From: Volutella citrinella
Taxonomy: Eukaryota; Ascomycota; Sordariomycetes; Hypocreales; Nectriaceae
Reading direction: 5' to 3'
Length of the DNA stretch: 64,000 nucleotides
Assembly: GCA_034401135.1 (NCBI GenBank)
Contig: JAWZSP010000003.1
Span: forward strand, 4,340,001 to 4,404,000
Part shown: positions 34,382 to 43,599 of the stretch, piece by piece
Numbering within the stretch: the first letter of the stretch is position 1
Layout: every line of letters starts with the position of its first letter
The notes under the pieces: model-generated
What the model saw: the letters and a program-made list of their open reading frames with translations, nothing else
Told to the model about the DNA's origin: nothing
The model's database searches: none
Position numbers and translations under genes: made by a program

Positions 34382-37300
34382 ATGTGGTTCCGTCACGCAG
34401 TTGCTGCTCTTGCCCTGCAGGGCCTTGTTCGATGCGTCTCCGCTGGCGAGGAATCCAACGAGAAGCGCGGTGTTAAGACCGTCTGGGTCACCGAGGATGT
34501 CGACGGCGAGTACGGCACTTCTCCCGCCAAACCCGTCACCGTTGTCCCCACCGTCCTCACCTCTGTTGTTGGGGGCAAGACTATCACCATCGAGACTACC
34601 ATCACCATCCCTTGCACCCAGTGCCTGGAGGCTTCCGCGACTGGTGCTGCCACTGCTTCTGCTTCTGGAGCTTTGGGACAAGGCACTGCCACCAACTTGG
34701 ACGCCCCTGTCGTCACTCACCTTGCCACCGAGTCTGGTGGTCAAGTTGTGACCAAGACGTCTACCCTTACTGCCACCGTTGGTTCTCCCCGCATTGTCGT
34801 CATTCGCCAGGTTACCGTCTTCATCTTCAAGTTTGCTCTCGGTTCAACTTGTCCCATCGTCAAGCCTCACAACGACGGAGGCTTCGTTGTCGATGACGAG
34901 AAGTTCCCCCAGATCGGCGACGCTTGCAACTCTGCTTGCTCCAAGCAGTACAAGAACTGTGTGTCTGTCGCTGGAAAGAACTTTCAGGTCGGAGACTGCC
35001 GTGAGCAGCTCAATGCCTGTCTGGGTGCTGCCAAGACCCACACTAGCCAGGAGCCTGCCACTGTTACCCAGTCCGTCATGCTCCCTCCTGATGCCTCTGA
35101 GGCTGCCGAGTCCTCCCTGATCGGCCGGGACTGCACCGTCATCGAGCGCACCACTCTCATTGCTAGCGAGATCTGCTCCGTTGGCACCGGAGGTGTCACT
35201 GTCATTACCGTCACTGGTCGTGACCTGCCCACCCAGCCTCCTGTTGCGATCCCCACCTACACTGATGTCTCAATGGTTGAGACTACCGAGACCATCACCG
35301 TGACCAACGTTCAGTCCGACACCACCCAGCTCAGCGTCATTACCATGACTGTCACCGTTCCCAGGGGCCGCGAGACTGCCGTCTCCGATGCCCTTCCTCA
35401 GACCACCTCTGCTCCCGCCGGCGGCCCCGGCTATTCTGCTCCTCCCGGCGGCGACATCGAGACCACCACTTTCGTTACTACCATCACCAAGAAGTGTGAG
35501 CCTGCTTGCGGCCAGGAGACTCCCCAGGAGAGCACTGTCACCCTTACCCGTACCCGCAACAACGCTGGAGGCACTGCATCTGAAGCTCTTCCTGCTGCCA
35601 CCACCACCAACGGACCTGTTGTCCCCGAGTACACTACCATTGTTGACACCACGACCTTTGTGACCACCTTCACCCAGTCCTGCCAGCCTGCTTGCGGCTC
35701 GGAGACCCCTCAGGAGAGCACCGTGACCATGACCCGCACCCGCACCCGCCCTGTTGGTGACCTGACGGCGTCTGATGCTCTGCCTACTGTGACCGGCCCA
35801 GCTCTCCCGTACACCACGGATGTTGAGACCACCACCTTTGTCACCACCGTCACCAACTCCGCAGGACAACCCGAGGAGAGCACTGTGACCATGACTCGCA
35901 CCCGCACCCGCCCCGTTGGCGACCTGACGGCGTCTGATGCTCTTCCAACAGTCACCGGCGGTGTCAGTGTTGATGTTGAGACCACCACTTTCCTCACCAC
36001 CGTTACCAACTCCGCAGGACAACCCGAGGAGAGCACTGTGACCATGACCCGCACCCGCACTCGCCCCGTTGGCGACGTGACGGCATCTGATGCTGCCACA
36101 ATCACTGGCGGTGTCAGTGTTGATGTTGAGACCACCACTTTCCTCACCACCGTCACCAACTCCGCAGGACAACCCGAGGAGAGCACCGTGACCATGACCC
36201 GCACCCGCACCCGCCCTGCGGCTTCTGTCACTGGTGATGTCAGCGTTGATGTTGAGACCACTACGTTCCTCACTACCGTCACTAACTCCGCAGGACAACC
36301 TGAGGAGAGCACTGTGACCATGACCCGTACCCGCACTCGCTCTGGCGGCATCGATTCATCTGCCCTGCCTGTTGCCTCTGACGGCGCCACCACCACTCTT
36401 CTGACCCTGACCATTCCCGCAACCGACGCCACTGGCACTGCTTCCACCAGCATCCTGACCTACACCCTCTCCAGCGGCGTGCCTGGAACTGGCACTGGAT
36501 TCACTGGCCTCCCTACTACCACTGATGCCTACCCCATCCCCACTACTGATGCTGAGTGCACCACCTGTGGCGGCGAGGGCTCAACCAGCCTCATCACTCT
36601 TTCTCGACCTGCTACCGATGCCCAGGACACCGATACCACCACTGTTATCACCTGGACTGCTTCCAGCGGTGTCTCCGGATCCGGCACTGGATTCAATGGC
36701 CCTACTACCACTGATGCCTACCCCATCCCCACCACTGATGCTGAGTGCACCACCTGTGGCGGCGAGGGCTCGACCAGCCTCATCACTCTTTCTCGACCTG
36801 CTACCGATGCTCTGGACACTGATACCACCAGCATTCTGACCTGGACCATTACCAGCGGTGTCCCTGCTTCCACTGGCGGCATCCCCAACACTGTTGAGAC
36901 TGCTCTGCCCGTAACCACTGACTCCTCCGACTCCACCACTGTCGTCACCATGTCTCTGCCCGCTACCGATGGCACTGGCACTGGTTCGACTACCCTTGTC
37001 ACCATGACCCTGTCCAGCTACCCCAACCCCTCTGGCACTGGTATTGGCGAGACTGGTGAGACCCCGACCACTGAGGCCGTCACCGAGGTCGCCACCACCA
37101 AGGGCTCGGCTGAGTCTTCTGAGATCCCCATCGCTACTGTGGTGACTGGCACTGACGGAACTGTCACCCAGACAGTCACCGTCACTGTCACCAACGCTGG
37201 CAGCACTGTTACTGTCACCAACGCCGGCAGCACCGTTACTGTCACCAACGCCGGCAGCACTCTTACTCTCACCAACGCTGGCAGCACTGTCACTGTTCCC

Positions 37301-37570
37301 GCTTGCGAGGGCGGTAACTGCGGTGTCACCGGCGGCGTCACCGGCGATGGTGCCACTGTCACCGTCACCCGGGCAGGCAGCGACTGCCCCAGCCCTACCA
37401 CAGTCACCGTCACCGCCGCTACTTGCCCTCCCGTCTCGGGTCTGGCTGCCACTACCCTGGCCACTGCCACCCGTTGCGTCCCCGAGACGGTGTACGTCAC
37501 CGCCACGTCCGAGGGTGGCTACGCCAACCCTACTGCCAACTCCAAGTTCCGACGCATGCTTGGCCTGTAA
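34382..37570 (+). CDS. Secreted Thr-rich repeat protein (mucin-like cell-surface protein)
   Basis: An uninterrupted frame of 1062 aa. Residues 1-21 form a signal peptide (WFRHAVAALALQGLVRCVSA), followed by a Lys-Arg pair at 28-29 that could be a Kex2 cleavage site. A small cysteine-rich module (about 157-215) has CNSACSKQYKNC and GDCREQLNACLGAA. The rest is extremely Thr/Ser/Val-rich and heavily repeated. Units built on VETTTFLTTVTNSAGQPEE and STVTMTRTRTRP occupy about 420-655. Two copies of a unit with DAYPIPTTDAECTTCGGEG follow at about 715-790, and a TNAGSTVTV repeat occupies about 936-973. The composition predicts dense O-mannosylation and an extended wall or extracellular protein. There is no GPI-type hydrophobic tail; the C-terminus is basic (SKFRRMLGL). 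Exact function is unknown. The ATG sits in a good context (CAACCATGT). Confidence 0.88.
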   Translation: MWFRHAVAALALQGLVRCVSAGEESNEKRGVKTVWVTEDVDGEYGTSPAKPVTVVPTVLTSVVGGKTITIETTITIPCTQCLEASATGAATASASGALGQGTATNLDAPVVTHLATESGGQVVTKTSTLTATVGSPRIVVIRQVTVFIFKFALGSTCPIVKPHNDGGFVVDDEKFPQIGDACNSACSKQYKNCVSVAGKNFQVGDCREQLNACLGAAKTHTSQEPATVTQSVMLPPDASEAAESSLIGRDCTVIERTTLIASEICSVGTGGVTVITVTGRDLPTQPPVAIPTYTDVSMVETTETITVTNVQSDTTQLSVITMTVTVPRGRETAVSDALPQTTSAPAGGPGYSAPPGGDIETTTFVTTITKKCEPACGQETPQESTVTLTRTRNNAGGTASEALPAATTTNGPVVPEYTTIVDTTTFVTTFTQSCQPACGSETPQESTVTMTRTRTRPVGDLTASDALPTVTGPALPYTTDVETTTFVTTVTNSAGQPEESTVTMTRTRTRPVGDLTASDALPTVTGGVSVDVETTTFLTTVTNSAGQPEESTVTMTRTRTRPVGDVTASDAATITGGVSVDVETTTFLTTVTNSAGQPEESTVTMTRTRTRPAASVTGDVSVDVETTTFLTTVTNSAGQPEESTVTMTRTRTRSGGIDSSALPVASDGATTTLLTLTIPATDATGTASTSILTYTLSSGVPGTGTGFTGLPTTTDAYPIPTTDAECTTCGGEGSTSLITLSRPATDAQDTDTTTVITWTASSGVSGSGTGFNGPTTTDAYPIPTTDAECTTCGGEGSTSLITLSRPATDALDTDTTSILTWTITSGVPASTGGIPNTVETALPVTTDSSDSTTVVTMSLPATDGTGTGSTTLVTMTLSSYPNPSGTGIGETGETPTTEAVTEVATTKGSAESSEIPIATVVTGTDGTVTQTVTVTVTNAGSTVTVTNAGSTVTVTNAGSTLTLTNAGSTVTVPACEGGNCGVTGGVTGDGATVTVTRAGSDCPSPTTVTVTAATCPPVSGLAATTLATATRCVPETVYVTATSEGGYANPTANSKFRRMLGL
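35459..36345 (+). repeat. Intragenic tandem repeats in the Thr-rich protein gene
   Basis: Six related units of roughly 130-185 bases, each containing a GAGACCACCAC...ACC block and an ACC-CGC-ACC-CGC block. Four of them share the string CTCCGCAGGACAACC. All unit lengths keep the reading frame. The high nucleotide identity between neighbours points to recent expansion or ongoing conversion. Confidence 0.85.
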
Positions 37571-38785
37571 AGCTTGGATGAGGGAGTTAAAAGAATTTCT
37601 TCAAAATGCAAAAAAAAAAAGGAAGTATGGGAGTTTTGGGTTGGATGACGCATAGAGGAGCGATGCCCCCGTCCACCTCCGCAGGGACGGAGATGGCGAG
37701 AGGAGTCGTCAGGATTGGCAAGCCATAAGAGAATGTTTTTAGCTTTCCATATGTTTCTTCACTCATGTGCCTACGATAGTCTTCCATTTGGAGTGCGGAG
37801 CATAGCGCTTGGCATGGCCTTTTTGGAATTGAGAGACCAGTTGAACCACTTCAAGCATACCATGCATGTCCTGCCGTGTCCCGTTGTGACCGTCCTTGTA
37901 CTGGTTGTTGTCGGTACCGCCGGCATTCCCGTGGTGTCTTGTTAGCTAGTACTGGCGTTATATTATTGGTTAGACAAAAATCACCTGGTAGTGCACAAGT
38001 ATTTGGGAGGGGAAGAATTGTATCAATTTATCCAAGCCATCATCAATGGCAACTTGCGAAAAAAAGGTATTCCAACTCTTGATCTAGTTCAAGCCAAATC
38101 GTATCCGTAGATCCTCCCTTTAGAAATTCCACGCGCAGCCCTCCGAGGAGGAGGCTGCGCATCTATCATGGTCGTATTATTGTAACCCGAGATCAAATCC
38201 AGGCACAAAACGCCCACGAGAGCCCACCGCACGATAGCGCAACAGCATTGTCGCGGGTCTTGGGCCTCGGTCCAACACGCCGTCCCAGCGATGGCGTAGA
38301 AGCACTGTCGCTGTCGAGACATTAAATGTAGTAACTCGTAAGACAGCGGGTTTAAACGCTGATGGGTATCATTTGTGAAAGCAAAACGTTTGGGAGCAGA
38401 AAAGCAAAGCCGAAGCAAGGTGAAATAGGGACGATCCAATGGCTTCAAAATCGAAGAGATCCGAGCCCTCGAAACGGTCAAGACGATAGCGCTGAAGCAT
38501 TGTCTTCTTGACCGTCCGCGAGCCCAGATATGTCCTCGGACCTGAAGCGTGGTTCTCGCCGGCTGGGTCTCTGCCAATGAATAGCATACCCAACAGGGCG
38601 GCAGGATCGGACTGTCCCAGAGTGTGTAAAATAGACGCAGCAACGGTGTCGTGTGCGGGAAAGAAAGTAACTTGAGCAGGTTGAGCTACCAGCAGCAGAA
38701 AAATAGTCTAGTTGTCGAATTGGGTGATTGTTGAAGATCGAGTCCATCCGGTTCAGCCTCGAGTCGTCATCAGAGACGCGGAAGA
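37571..38785. other. Intergenic region between convergent repeat-protein and transporter genes
   Basis: About 1.2 kb between the 3' ends of two convergent genes. It contains a poly-A run at 37611-37620 and three copies of a degenerate hairpin motif listed separately. A 184-codon minus-strand frame (38089-38643) spans those motifs but has no recognisable domain, and I do not call it a gene. Confidence 0.5.
38228..38515. repeat. Three dispersed copies of a hairpin-forming motif
   Basis: Copies lie at 38232-38253, 38289-38310 and 38484-38504, with consensus CGATRGCGNNNNAGCAYTGTC. The third is framed by a perfect 9-bp inverted repeat, ACGGTCAAG (38474-38482) and CTTGACCGT (38507-38515). The second is framed by CAGCGA/TCGCTG. 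On the minus strand all three fall in one reading frame and read RQC-x-x-AI. Function unknown. Confidence 0.6.
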
Positions 38786-40604
38786 CTAGGCAGAAGGCGT
38801 TTTCTTCCAGGGAAGAATTGACCCGAAGCCTCGCTCTTGAGCCTCCCGGCGTGCGGCACCATCCTCAAACTCGCTGGCCGAGTCGTCGTACAACTTGGTG
38901 CTAGGAGGGTTTCCAATAAAGTGAAGCAGGGCCTTCATGACAAAGGAGCTTAGGATGCTGAGGCACAGAATTCCAATCATGACGTAGTTGCTCTTGCGGT
39001 ACCGGTGGGGGCCAGGGGCGGCATCCTCAGGCCAGCCAGTGTAAAGGGCGTAGGTGGTCATGACGCTGCCGAGGTTGCCCAGTCCCGAGACCAGCGCCGA
39101 AGCAGTGGCAACACCAACCTCGCCGTGGCGCTTCTGGAAGATTTCGGTACTCCAAGCCATGCAAATCGGAACTGTGGGACCCAGCCCAAAGCCAATCATG
39201 AGCAGACCGCCGTAACGGGCCCAGCCATTGTTGGTAGCAAGGGTAACGACGAGGAGACCAGCAATCTGGATGCAGGCAGCGGCAGAGAAGAAATAGGGGC
39301 GAGATCGGTGGAAGCGATCAGAAATGGGGGTGACGAGGAGAATGGCGATGAGGTCCATCTACAGGGACTGGTCAGCAAGCTGTAGAGTCATGAGTCGTTG
39401 CTTGGGGACTTACAATCCAGATGGGGGCAAAGAGCAAGCTCACGGTAACACCACTAGCCTTGGGTTGAATAGAGGCGATGATGACAGATCCGTAGAGCTG
39501 CGTACCGATGCCCACACCGACAACACCAAAGTACATCATCGTCAGAGGCCACAGTCGCCAATCGATCAAAACCATTCCAAGGTCCTTCAAAGTCCAGGGA
39601 CGAGCATGATAGACACGCTTCAAGTCGTGATAGTGGATGATGGCATCCTGGCCTGTCAAGGCCTCAGGGGTAGCCGGTAGGAACTTCAACAAACCCGTCT
39701 TCTTTCGCTCCTGACCGGGGGCCAGAGGACGATCGGGAAGCCACCAGAGGAGAAAAAAGCTCAACACAACAGCGACAAGGCCGTAGATTAGGAACATCCA
39801 ACGGAAACCGACCAAACCACCCGCACCGTCCATAAGCTGGAAGCCTGCGGAGACGAGACCAACGACAGCGGCCGAGACCTGAGCGGCAGTGAAGTACATG
39901 CCGATGCGCTTGGCGGTCCGCGAAGGAGGATAGAACAGCGTCAGGTAGAAAGCCATGCCAGGCCACATGCCGGCGATGACGACTCCGAGAAGGAATCGCA
40001 GGAACTTGACGCTCCAAGCGTTGTTGACTGCAGCGAAGCAGGCTCCAACCACGCCGGTAGCGAAGACGATGCGAGACATCCAAAGACGGGGGCTGAGCCT
40101 GCTCATGACCAAGTTGGAAGGAAAGTCAAAGAGCACATAGGCGACGTAGAACAAGGCGAGGGCGGTGGAGGTGTCCTTGGGGGTCAGGCCGAGCACCGTC
40201 ATTAGGTCGTGGCCCTTGTCCTTGTTCATGGTCTGAGCCAATCCGATGTTTGAGCGGATGGCAGAGCACAGGAAGTAGAGAACCCAGAAGGCTGTGGAAG
40301 CAGATTAGCGCGCGCCGCTGGTAGGGTCCGAGGGAGTTGAGTGGGCTTACCTGGAATGATGCGAAGATCAAGCTTGCTGCGAGGGTTTGTTGTGGTTAGT
40401 CTCTTGCGGTGGCGTGCGATTTGGAGTTGAGCCGCCTTAGACCTACCGATATATGCGCTCAACTGTCTCGTCATCGTACTCAACCTCTGGGACATTCCCC
40501 TCTTCCTGTGCCGCGAGCCCGTGAGCTGAGTGATGAACCTCATTGACCTCGTCATGGAGTTTTGCGTCGCCCTGAGGCGGTGCGCCGTATTGGGGTTCAG
40601 CCAT
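38786..40604 (-). CDS. MFS transporter of the anion:cation symporter type (Dal5/Tna1-like)
   Basis: Four exons, 40447-40604, 40351-40376 (26 nt), 39414-40291 and 38786-39358, join in frame to give 544 aa. A hydrophilic acidic N-terminus ends in DDETVERIYRKLDLRIIP, the charged lead-in typical of this subfamily. It is followed by helix 1 (FWVLYFLCSAIRSNIGLA), helix 2 (STALALFYVAYVLFDFPSNLVM) and the loop PRLWMSRIVFATGVV. The FLLGVVIAGMWPGMAFYLTLFYPPSRTAKRIG block corresponds to the conserved ACS-family region, and a central loop with LPATPEALTGQD separates the two six-helix halves. About twelve helices are expected. Relatives carry allantoate, nicotinate, biotin, pantothenate or related organic anions with protons at the plasma membrane. 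The substrate cannot be decided here. Confidence 0.9.
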
Positions 40605-42621
40605 GGCTTGGACTGGAGAGCAATGGAGGAGCGTGCTATCAGTCTGTTGCAGGCAGCTCGACCACGGAAGGCAATTCTTCTTATCGCACAGACGCGTCAG
40701 GCAGGAAGAGAGGAGATGTCGGTCGCGACGAGGGAGATTGGAACTGGCAAATTGTTGAGGGGAGAGGAAGAGGAGAGGAGAGAAGAGAAGGAGGAGGGGA
40801 AGAGCAGAGAAAAGATGCGGATAGTAGTGGCATGGTGAGCCGAGGACGGCAAGCGCTAGAGCTGAATAGGGCATGGCGGTTCATGGGTTCATGGGAGGGC
40901 GTGGGGTTGGGGCTCATGAGCTGTGTCGTAGCGTGGTACCCATCTGCAGAGCCTGCAGCAGCTGGCAGGCCCCTCCACCAACAGCGTGTTGCGGCTAATC
41001 CATTAGCACCTTTGAACACTCCGAAGGGAGATACCCCCCGGCTAGCTGGATTATTGGTGAAGGAACAGGTATAGACGCGGCGAAACAGAGCCGTGCCCGA
41101 TCTCCTAGCGCAGACTGTTGACAAGCGCCATCATTAGGGCCAGTAGTCTAAAATCTGTCGCATTCATTCATCGGGACGGGGTCCGCGGGCACAAGCCCAA
41201 CGCCGCCCACTAACAAAAATGTGCCGCTCCCTCAGCCCAACAGGAAATCTCGGGAGCTGTCCGTTCCCGGGCGCGCTCCCGCGGTTCTTCAGGTACATGC
41301 TTACAGTGAGGCTTAACGACTGCTCCGAGACTAGTGCGCTGTGGCTGTGGCTATGGCTAAATGGGAAAAGCCTTCGTGGAGTTGGTCACACGAGACGCTC
41401 CGGGAGCGCACCACTCAATGAAAGGTCTTGCCCAGAGTGGTCATATAGACTGGATCGAGAACTAGGTGCATGCCGGTCTGTGGCCTGTGCTTCGCTGCTC
41501 AGTACGTAAGGACGGTGTGGTTGAGCAAATGGCCGGCCTTTGCCGCGCCGTGCCGTGTCCTGTCTCGGGTGCCATCTAATCCATTCCCACTCGACTGCAT
41601 CTCTGTCTTGGAGCTCATCTGATTGCTTGCCCCCTGCCCCCGGACCGTAGCCTGTGCTGCACATCACCGGATCTAGCACGACATGGGATGGCACACCGGC
41701 CCAATCGGGACCCAGCTGGGTCAAAGTACCTATTTTTCGGACAATCTGTAAATCGTCGCAATGGTCATATACGACGATGGAAGTACGCCGTAAAAGACGG
41801 TCGGCGGTGGGGCTTAAACGCCCGCTAATCTACTAACGTGCTAAACGGGGATGCCCAGGACCCCATTTGCCCAACGACAGCAGAGCTTGAGGTACCCTGG
41901 TGAATAATCTTGGCAGCAAGAGGGCGCGGAATCTCTTCAATTTTACCCTCGGCTTCCCTCGCCATCCTCTACCTTCCCCGGCCTCCCCCACACTTCGGTT
42001 TACTTTTTTTGCTGGAGATGTTGTTCGTCGCTAGGACCATGCCCAGTTGGGTAACCCCGCTCATCGCGGTGCTACAACTCCGTGTGGCTTTGGGGAAGCT
42101 TGGAGAATTCTGGCCGAAATCGCTGTTGCACATTCTCACATGGGATGCTGGAGTAATTTGCAATGTCAAAATGGTAATTGCGGATGACTCAGAAGAGTAC
42201 GTTTCCCGGGAGGCATATTCCAGTGTCGGTGGTTAGTACGTACCTTGATTGAAAAGGCGTATTTCCCCTACTGCGGTTCCTAGAGCGGCGGCTTATCGCT
42301 ATAGAGCGTCGATTGGCTTTCACAATATCTCCGGCCAGAGAGGTGTTGGCCGAACCGACGTCATCCGTCTGCGCGCCCCTACTCAAGACAGCAGGGCATG
42401 AAATTTTATCGTAGATTCCTTATGGGCATTCCTAGGCGTATAGCGGGTTGCAGCGACTCGGTACATGTATCTAAGGAGAGCTCCTTCTTGACGCCGGGGA
42501 CCGCTCCTTCCATGTAATAGCAGTGGTCCATGACCCAGATTCATCAATTCCGGCAGCCCAGAGGAAAAGGATGCAAATATGATGCAGAATTTTACGTCTT
42601 CTTAGTATTCTTACTCAACAA

Positions 42622-42895
42622 TTGCTCTTTGGCCCGGGGAGTTTCGCATAAGTTTTCAGTCTTGGGTTTCCTACCAAAGAGGTGCTCCCCGGTCTAGTGA
42701 GCATGAGATAACTTTTTGAGTCATACGAATTGTTTCTGTGAATAAGGTGCTCCCCGGCCAGGAGTGTTGGATAACTTTTCAAGTCTTCATGGGTTTCCTG
42801 CCAGAAAGGTATTCTCCGGTCAAGGAGGCGTTGGATAACTTTTTGAGTCTTCCTAGTTTTCCTCCCAAGAAAGTGCTCCCCTTGCCCAGGAAGCG
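42622..42895. repeat. Degenerate tandem repeat array, period about 64 bp
   Basis: Units begin GGTGCTCCCCGG or a variant at 42681, 42746, 42808 and 42872, with a weaker copy before 42681. Each unit continues with GGATAACTTTTTGAGTCTT and TTTCCTxCCAxAA. Spacing is 62-65 bases. The copies have drifted and no longer keep one reading frame. They lie 0.7-1 kb upstream of the predicted myristoylated protein gene. Confidence 0.75.
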
Positions 42896-43163
42896 CCCAT
42901 CAAGGTCTGGTGGTGCAAGAATCGATATGGAAAAGTTAGAACAATCAGGGTCAGACAAAGGGGTATACAGACTTCTCAATATTCCCCGGTCCTGTGAAAG
43001 AGAGTTCCATTCGGCGCTGGGGAGTCATCTCCAGCGCACCGTACATCCCCCTTAAACTCGACATCGCCAAATAGAATTGAACTCTGGCAACACCAGCCGG
43101 GTTCTTCAAACATGCAAAAATTTGCAAAGATCATTTTCTGTGCCATAGAGTTTCGTCCTTCGC

Positions 43164-43171
43164 CTATATTA
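43164..43171 (+). promoter_or_regulatory. TATA-like element of the gene at 43600
   Basis: TATATTAA followed by GAGGG and then a pyrimidine-rich stretch (TTTCCTGTCGTTTTTCTTTCC). It lies about 430 bases upstream of the ATG, which implies a leader of several hundred bases rich in CATCA and CCAC motifs. Confidence 0.4.
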
Positions 43172-43599
43172 AGAGGGACGATTCCCCTGTTTCCTGTCGT
43201 TTTTCTTTCCTTCTTCATCATTCCAACTGCACTCACATTCTCCCCAGTCCAGCATTTGGCCATATCATTTCTTGCACACTGCCCCATCAGCACTACTGCC
43301 CACTCATCATCAATCACCCTTGATACATCACATCATTCATCTATCTTCTCCCTTCACTGATTGCCACAAGACACGGTCGTGGTACAACAAGCCATCAAGC
43401 AAAACCCGACAACCAGAGGGTGTCTCATCTCCATCACATCATTTTTCATCACCCAAGACTTCCTGGCACCACTTATCTGGCCTTGAAAGTCCAGACCTAT
43501 ACTCGTCTATCCAAAGCCTTGGCATCTTGAACACTGCCAGGCACACAAACAACATAACCACACACCCACGTCAACATCTCACTCGACATCATCATCAAA

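Larger units (their letters stand above)
40605..43599. other. Intergenic region between divergent transporter and repeat-protein genes
   Basis: About 3 kb between two divergent starts, so both promoters lie here. The part near 40605-40860 is purine-rich on the plus strand (GAGGAAGAGG tracts), that is CT-rich upstream of the transporter. The stretch 42400-42900 is AT-richer and ends in a decayed tandem array. A frame of 108 codons at 41910-42236 was considered but not supported. Confidence 0.5.

Noticed and set aside
35270..36298. 342-codon minus-strand Gly-rich frame
   Set aside because: It is the complement of the Thr-rich repeats; its repeats simply mirror those of the sense gene.
38089..38643. 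184-codon minus-strand frame containing the RQC-x-x-AI repeats
   Set aside because: No domain, no coding-like composition outside the repeats, and it sits between two convergent 3' ends; the repeats are reported as DNA elements instead.
41910..42236. 108-codon plus-strand frame with a possible hydrophobic start
   Set aside because: It has no domain, no clear promoter and no sensible exon continuation; chance cannot be excluded.
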